Positions 58,385-64,000 of a stretch of DNA of 64,000 bases are shown piece by piece (within the stretch, counting starts at the first letter, position 1; each line of letters begins with the position of its first letter). The stretch comes from Pseudomonas mucidolens (lineage in GTDB: Bacteria > Pseudomonadota > Gammaproteobacteria > Pseudomonadales > Pseudomonadaceae). The stretch is from positions 4,650,001-4,714,000 of the forward strand of contig NZ_LT629802.1 in the NCBI RefSeq assembly GCF_900106045.1, given 5' to 3'. The position numbers and the translations under genes are program-made. Under the pieces are notes generated by a model. That model ran no database searches. It was not told the DNA's origin and saw only the letters and a list, made by a program, of their open reading frames with translations.

Positions 58385-58477
58385 GACACAAGCGGGCTTG
58401 CTCGCGAAAGCGGACCTTCAGTCGCTACATCGGGTGACTGATACACCGCATTCGCGAGCAAGCCCGCTCCCACACAT
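58385..58477. repeat. REP pair between IS110 and gabT
   Basis: Arms GCGGGCTTGCTCGCGAA and TTCGCGAGCAAGCCCGC form a long hairpin (a REP doublet), ending CTCCCACACA. It lies 15 bases past the gabT stop and next to the IS; Pseudomonas IS110-type elements often target REPs. Confidence 0.8.
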
Positions 58478-58491
58478 GGCCGACCAGCCTG

Positions 58492-59772
<1,281 letters not shown>

Positions 59773-59955
59773 AAAGTCCTCATTCGCCGCTCATCGGGCG
59801 GCGTGGTTCAAGGATTAGGTGGCGGGGAGGCAACTGCAACAGCATGCGATGATCGACTGCCACAGCTTTCCCGGCCACTGCGAATAACGGGGTGAATCAC
59901 GCAAAGGGACAGCGCTCTCGTGCCCTTTGCGTTTGCAGCAATGCCTTGCCGGGCC

Positions 59956-61398
59956 TTAGATGCCCAGGCAGAGGTATTTGATTTCCAGGTAATCCTCGAT
60001 CCCGTACTTGGAACCCTCACGGCCCAGGCCCGAGGCCTTGATACCGCCGAACGGCGCGACTTCGTTGGAGATCAACCCAGTGTTGACGCCGACCATACCG
60101 TACTCCAGGGCTTCCGCCACACGGAATACACGGCCCAGGTCGCGGGCATAGAAGTACGAGGCCAACCCGAACTCGGTGTCGTTGGACATGGCGATCACTT
60201 CGGCTTCGTCTTTGAAGCGGAACAACGGTGCCAAGGGGCCAAAAGTTTCTTCCTTGGCCACTGCGGCGTTTTTCGGCACGTTGGTCAGGATAGTCGGCTC
60301 GAAGAAATTGCCTTGCATGACCTTGCCGCCCGCCAACAGGGTGGCGCCTTTGCTCAAGGCATCGGCGATATGTTCCTGCACCTTGGCCACGGCTTTCTCG
60401 TCGATCAGCGGACCGGTGGTGGTGCCCTCTTCCAGGCCGTTGCCGATCTTCAGCTTGGCCACTGCCACTTTGAGTTTTTCGGCGAATGCGTCGTACACCG
60501 AGTCCTGAATGTACAGGCGGTTGGCGCAGACGCAGGTCTGGCCGTTGTTGCGGTACTTGGAGATGATCGCGCCCTCGACGGCCTTATCCAGGTCAGCGTC
60601 GTCGAACACGATGAACGGTGCGTTACCGCCCAGTTCCAGGGAGACTTTCTTGATGTCCTTGGCGCATTCAGCCATCAGTTGGCGACCGATTTCGGTCGAG
60701 CCGGTGAATGACAGCTTGCGTACGATCGGGTTGCTGGTCAGCTCGCCGCCGATGTCGCCAGCGCTGCCGGTGACCACGCTCAGCACGCCTTTCGGGATGC
60801 CGGCACGGTGCGCCAGCTCAACCAGGGCCAGGGCCGAGAATGGGGTTTGCGAAGCAGGCTTGATGACCATGGTGCAACCAGCGGCCAGGGCCGGGCCGGC
60901 CTTGCGGGTAATCATCGCCGCCGGGAAGTTCCACGGTGTGATCGCAGCGGTCACGCCGATCGGCTGCTTGATCACGATCAGGCGCTTGTCGGGCTGGTGG
61001 CCGGGGATCACGTCACCGTAGATGCGCTTGGCTTCTTCGGCGAACCATTCAATGAAGGACGCGGCGTAGACGATTTCGCCCTTGGCTTCGGCCAACGGCT
61101 TGCCTTGTTCAAGGGTCATCAGGCGACCGAGGTCGTCCTGGTTCTCGATCAGCAGTTCAAACCAGCGGCGCAGCTTGTTGGCGCGCTCCTTGGCGGTCAG
61201 TGCGCGCCAGGCTGGCAGGGCCTTGTCGGCGGCTTCGATGGCGCGGCGGGTTTCGGCGGCGCCCATTTTCGGCACAGTGCCGAGGATTTCGCCTGTCGCC
61301 GGGTTGTTGACCTTGATGGTCTGACCGTTGTCGGCATCGACCCAAGCACCATCAATGAAGGCTTGCTGGCGGAACAACTGGGTGTCTTTAAGCTGCAT
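59956..61398 (-). CDS. gabD: Succinate-semialdehyde dehydrogenase (NADP+)
   Basis: A 480-residue aldehyde dehydrogenase completing GABA breakdown to succinate. Motifs: TPWNFPAAMITRKAGPALAA, FTGSTEIGRQL, catalytic Glu in SLELGGNAPF and Cys in NNGQTCVCANRLY. ATG 61398 (MQLKDTQLFRQQAF) is preferred over an upstream in-frame start at 61437. Confidence 0.94.
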   Translation of the reverse strand: MQLKDTQLFRQQAFIDGAWVDADNGQTIKVNNPATGEILGTVPKMGAAETRRAIEAADKALPAWRALTAKERANKLRRWFELLIENQDDLGRLMTLEQGKPLAEAKGEIVYAASFIEWFAEEAKRIYGDVIPGHQPDKRLIVIKQPIGVTAAITPWNFPAAMITRKAGPALAAGCTMVIKPASQTPFSALALVELAHRAGIPKGVLSVVTGSAGDIGGELTSNPIVRKLSFTGSTEIGRQLMAECAKDIKKVSLELGGNAPFIVFDDADLDKAVEGAIISKYRNNGQTCVCANRLYIQDSVYDAFAEKLKVAVAKLKIGNGLEEGTTTGPLIDEKAVAKVQEHIADALSKGATLLAGGKVMQGNFFEPTILTNVPKNAAVAKEETFGPLAPLFRFKDEAEVIAMSNDTEFGLASYFYARDLGRVFRVAEALEYGMVGVNTGLISNEVAPFGGIKASGLGREGSKYGIEDYLEIKYLCLGI

Positions 61399-61526
61399 GT
61401 CGGCTTTCCTTAACAGCACCGCGCGCACGCGGGGCAAATTAGAGTTTTTGAAAGGCGCCCTTGGGGGCTGCCGTCAGGAAAATCAGTCACTGGGCGCGAG
61501 CAAATGATTGCCGCACGGGAGACAGG

Positions 61527-61546
61527 TCGTTTGAAATCTCAAACGA
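61527..61546. promoter_or_regulatory. Inverted repeat upstream of gabD
   Basis: TCGTTTGA (61527-61534) and TCAAACGA (61539-61546) with a 4-base spacer lie 129 bases upstream of the gabD ATG. It is a likely dimer-binding operator; the regulator is unknown. Confidence 0.5.
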
Positions 61547-61638
61547 ATCCTAGGATCAATGGGGGTAAAGGACAATAGTATGTTCGAAAAAAAGAACGAG
61601 AACGCCGCCACTTTTGGTTTTTTCCGATCAGCGCCGAC

Positions 61639-61674
61639 AAAAAAGCCCCCGCGGCCCTGAGGGCGGCGGAGGCT
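61639..61674 (-). terminator. Terminator of the R-body operon
   Basis: Arms AGCCCCCGCGGCCC (61644-61657) and GGGCGGCGGAGGCT (61661-61674) pair with one mismatch. Read leftward, a T-run follows (A-run 61639-61644). It lies just after the last rebB stop. Confidence 0.85.
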
Positions 61675-61690
61675 GCGTTGGCCGTCCGGA

Positions 61691-62005
61691 TTAAGACTGG
61701 AACGACTTGAGCACGGTCAACAGGCTGGTGAGGTTATCCGACACACCACCTTGGGCGACCTTCTCGGTGGCGGCGGCGCCAGCGGTAGTGTCGACGCTGT
61801 AGATCTGCATCACGCCCTGGTTGGTGGCCGCCTGGGCCAGGGTGTTTTGCTGTTGTTGGGCGGAAACCGAATTCTGGAACAGAATCGCGGTGGCCTGGCC
61901 CATGGATTGATAAATGGTGCCCATGGCCATCGCAGGCGCTTCAGCGACCACTTTGACGTTGGACTGGGTGACGGCATCGGTGATTTGCGGACTGACTGTA
62001 CTCAT
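61691..62005 (-). CDS. rebB: RebB-family R-body protein 1
   Basis: A 104-residue RebB-like ('killing trait', PF11747) protein. The core reads ITDAVTQSNVKVVAEAPAMA, then GTIYQSMGQATAILFQNSVS, with a Gln-rich stretch and IYSVDTTAGAAATEKVA. Reb proteins polymerise into R-bodies, coiled ribbons that extend on acidification. It differs at 11 of 104 positions from the upstream rebB, so the two are a recent tandem duplication. ATG 62005 has CAGGAG upstream. It is the last gene before the terminator. Confidence 0.87.
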   Translation of the reverse strand: MSTVSPQITDAVTQSNVKVVAEAPAMAMGTIYQSMGQATAILFQNSVSAQQQQNTLAQAATNQGVMQIYSVDTTAGAAATEKVAQGGVSDNLTSLLTVLKSFQS

Positions 62006-62059
62006 GGTTGGAACTCCTGGTTTTCTTAAAAGAAACAACATCCGTCAACGCTCAGCCAA

Positions 62060-62374
62060 TCAAGGCTGGAACGACTTCAGTACGCTCAACAGGCTGGTGA
62101 GGTTATCCGCCACTCCGCCCTGGGCGACCTTCTCGGTGGCGGCGGCGCCCGCAGTGGTATCGACGCTGTAGATTTGCATCACGCCCTGGTTGGTGGCCGC
62201 CTGGGCCAGGGTGTTTTGCTGCTGTTGGGCCGAGACGGAGTTCTGGAACAGAATCGCCGTGGCCTGGGCCATGGATTGATAGATGGTGCTCATCGCCATC
62301 GCTGGCGACTCGGCGACCACTTTGACGTTGGTCTGGGTGACCGCGTCGGTAATTTGCTCGTTGACTAGTGGCAT
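62060..62374 (-). CDS. rebB: RebB-family R-body protein 2
   Basis: A second 104-residue RebB-like subunit (ITDAVTQTNVKVVAESPAMA; VQGG-type tail DNLTSLLSVLKSF). It is almost identical to its neighbour after residue 7, and the N-terminal six residues are the main difference. AAGGAAA precedes ATG 62374. R-bodies usually need more than one Reb subunit, consistent with the pair. Confidence 0.87.
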   Translation of the reverse strand: MPLVNEQITDAVTQTNVKVVAESPAMAMSTIYQSMAQATAILFQNSVSAQQQQNTLAQAATNQGVMQIYSVDTTAGAAATEKVAQGGVADNLTSLLSVLKSFQP

Positions 62375-62456
62375 GATCAATTTCCTTATTTAAGACACGG
62401 AGCATTCCGTGTTAATCAATGAACGTCGCAAAACAGCGAGTGTGAACAGCTCGACA

Positions 62457-62927
62457 TCAACCGTTCGGCCCCTTGTCATTAACGCCGCCCAACTGCCCCA
62501 GAGCGCCTTCGATCTGCACGATCAGACCTTCAAGCTGCTTATCGATGGCGGCTTTCACTTCCTGCTGGATCAGTGCCTTCAACCCAGCATCGGCCGGCTT
62601 TTCCGCGCCTGATGAGGGTTGTGGCTGCTGCGCCTTGAGCCATTGCTGGATCAACGCTTCCCGTTGCTCGGCGGTCTGGCGCAGCGCTTGCTCACTGGCT
62701 TTGGCCTGATCAAGGATCTCGCCGGCACGGGCCCGTTCGGCATCGATCAATTGGCGGGTCTGCGACCGGGCCTGTTCGATGACCGCTTCGGTGGTGCCGT
62801 CGAGGGTCTGTGGCTTGCTGCGCAGCAGGGCCTCCAGCACGTGCCGGTCGCCGGGAGACAGCGGCAGGTTGAGGGCTTCGGCCAGGCGGTAGACGTCGGC
62901 CACGGGGTCTTTTGGGGATTGCGTCAT
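62457..62927 (-). CDS. Helical/coiled-coil protein of the R-body operon
   Basis: A 156-residue hydrophilic protein. Its middle (about residues 45-105) is a charged, Ala/Gln/Glu-rich helix likely to form a coiled coil (TEAVIEQARSQTRQLIDAER). A Pro/Ser linker (PQPSSGAEKP) is followed by a second helix and the Gly-rich tail LGQLGGVNDKG. No signal or membrane segment is seen. CAGGAGG precedes ATG 62927. It may be an assembly scaffold or regulator; I know no family for it. Confidence 0.72.
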   Translation of the reverse strand: MTQSPKDPVADVYRLAEALNLPLSPGDRHVLEALLRSKPQTLDGTTEAVIEQARSQTRQLIDAERARAGEILDQAKASEQALRQTAEQREALIQQWLKAQQPQPSSGAEKPADAGLKALIQQEVKAAIDKQLEGLIVQIEGALGQLGGVNDKGPNG

Positions 62928-62955
62928 GTCAGCCTCCTGGACCGCGCCCGGCCCG

Positions 62956-63591
62956 CTAAAGCCGCACCTCGGTGTTGTCTTGCCAGAAGCCGGCGAAGTA
63001 GAAGTCTTTGTCATTGTCGCAACTGACGGCCAACTCCCACGGCGTCATGACAGTCGGCCGCGTGACGAAGATCGGCGCCGGCAGCGGCATGTTGGCCATG
63101 CGGTACAGGTTGCCGACCTCGTAGGTGTTGGCGACAAACTGCGAACAGAACGCCGCATCGCCGATCGACACTGATTCGTTGATACGGCTCATGATTCCGG
63201 GTTCATAGGCCGACCGGCTGAAGATCGACAGCGCCGCGTTCCACTTGCTGTAACGCCCGCTGATGTCCTTGCTTGCCACGTCACTGTAGAACTGCTCGGC
63301 CGCATAGACGGCTGCACGGGCCAGGTCACGCTTGGTGCAGGTGAACACCATCGCCCCGCGCGGCGGGGTTTCGGTGGTCAGGTCGGTCAATTGGATGCCG
63401 TCGCCGACGCTTTCGATCACCCGGTTGGCATCCACCGCAATGGCCGCATGCACCACCGGCACATTGGGATCGCCGGTGCCGAAGATCTTGGCCTTGAGCC
63501 ATTGCCCCGCACGGATAAACGCACGGGGAATACTGGTGGACAGTTTGTCGTCCACTTGCGCCACTGAAAAAACAATATCTCCAGGCTGCAT
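62956..63591 (-). CDS. Permuted NlpC/P60-like cysteine peptidase in the R-body operon
   Basis: A 211-residue protein of the YiiX/LRAT-like permuted papain fold. The N-terminus has QPGDIVFSVAQVDDKLS, the His is His48 in PVVHAAIAVD, with VIESVGDG (Glu60), and the nucleophile is Cys149 in GDAAFCSQFVANTYE. Such folds act as peptidases, amidases or acyltransferases. No signal peptide is seen, so it acts inside the cell or is released by lysis. GAGGAGC precedes ATG 63591; it is 28 bases upstream of the coiled-coil gene. Confidence 0.78.
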   Translation of the reverse strand: MQPGDIVFSVAQVDDKLSTSIPRAFIRAGQWLKAKIFGTGDPNVPVVHAAIAVDANRVIESVGDGIQLTDLTTETPPRGAMVFTCTKRDLARAAVYAAEQFYSDVASKDISGRYSKWNAALSIFSRSAYEPGIMSRINESVSIGDAAFCSQFVANTYEVGNLYRMANMPLPAPIFVTRPTVMTPWELAVSCDNDKDFYFAGFWQDNTEVRL

Positions 63592-63673
63592 GATGTCGCT
63601 CCTCACTCAAGAAAAGTTACTTGCAAATTGCTGTTGCACCGTTCCAGAAGGGTTCTGGAACGCCGTGCTCGAT

Positions 63674-63994
63674 TCAGGCCGCTGGCGCAGCCCGGTTAGC
63701 CAAGGTATCGGCGTACTTGGCGATGCTCTGGTCGATCTTGTCGATGGCCACGCTGGCGGCCTCGGCTTCCATCGCGCCGGCGGCGGCGGCCACGGCGGCG
63801 GCAGCGCCCACCAGCAAATCGGTGGCCAGCGCGCCCAACGCATCCTCGGCGGCGGCCGGAAGGTTGTCCTTGACGATGTTTTCGGTCATTTGCTGAAGCA
63901 GCACGGCCTGGGCCGCCAGGGCAATTTTGCTGACCCCGTCGAAATACCCTGCGGCTGACTGCGCGACCAGCCCGGCGGCCTGGCTGATCATCAT
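63674..63994 (-). CDS. Ala-rich helical R-body-associated protein (start near window edge)
   Basis: A frame of at least 106 residues from ATG 63994 (or 63991), possibly continuing beyond the window. It has a helical part (SKIALAAQAVLLQQMTENIV) and an Ala-rich hydrophobic stretch (LLVGAAAAVAAAAGAMEAEA). RebB-like proteins are similarly small, Ala/Gln-rich and helical, but the core RebB motif is absent. It is probably a further R-body component, judging mainly by position. The true start is uncertain. Confidence 0.6.
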   Translation of the reverse strand: MMISQAAGLVAQSAAGYFDGVSKIALAAQAVLLQQMTENIVKDNLPAAAEDALGALATDLLVGAAAAVAAAAGAMEAEAASVAIDKIDQSIAKYADTLANRAAPAA

Positions 63995-64000
63995 GTCGGC

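Overview
The window looks like a chromosomal segment from a fluorescent Pseudomonas (P. fluorescens group). This rests on high-GC coding sequence, family-typical gene neighbourhoods (pckA-hslO-hslR, rimB-rimK, envZ-ompR, tex, gshA; cysAWT-sbp-oscA-PAS/GGDEF/EAL-desA; gabD-gabT) and several kinds of palindromic intergenic repeats of the sort common in these genomes. No rRNA, tRNA, CRISPR array or prophage is visible.

Layout. 1-3490 is an accessory-looking edge. It holds the first 579 codons of a large leftward gene whose protein carries an LSGC...H signature like that of CNF/BLF1-type glutamine deamidase toxins, then small genes including a membrane-anchored DUF1493-like protein. 3500-16460 is mostly core: pckA, hslO, a broken PAP2 phosphatase gene, hslR, a broken EAL gene that sits where rimA belongs, rimB, rimK, envZ/ompR, tex, a hotdog thioesterase and gshA. 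16700-22440 holds the choline transporter betT and a D-cysteine/cystine module (dcyD, then an ABC transporter). 23730-40580 is rich in organosulfur genes: two SfnB-like flavin enzymes, an FMN monooxygenase, MetQNI-like transport, a second MetQ, an SfnR-like activator and a serine hydrolase. A TriABC-type efflux operon, an orphan AAA ATPase and a methyltransferase lie among them.

40800-41590 is a six-unit tandem repeat array inside terminal inverted repeats; a single-copy relative lies at 47896-48059. 41631-47850 carries regulators, an MFS transporter, a membrane desaturase and a DUF962 protein. 48092-55861 is the sulfate block (cysA, cysW, cysT, sbp, oscA) followed by a PAS-GGDEF-EAL protein and desA. 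A diguanylate cyclase, an IS110-family element and gabT/gabD follow. The right edge (61639-64000) is an R-body (Reb, 'killing trait') locus with two near-identical RebB proteins, a helical protein, a cysteine-peptidase-like protein of the permuted NlpC/P60 type and a further Ala-rich helical protein.

Together the window links sulfur scavenging (cystine, D-cysteine, methionine-like compounds, sulfones/sulfonates, sulfate), c-di-GMP signalling (one active-looking cyclase, one dual-domain protein, one dead EAL gene) and two candidate weapon systems at its two edges.
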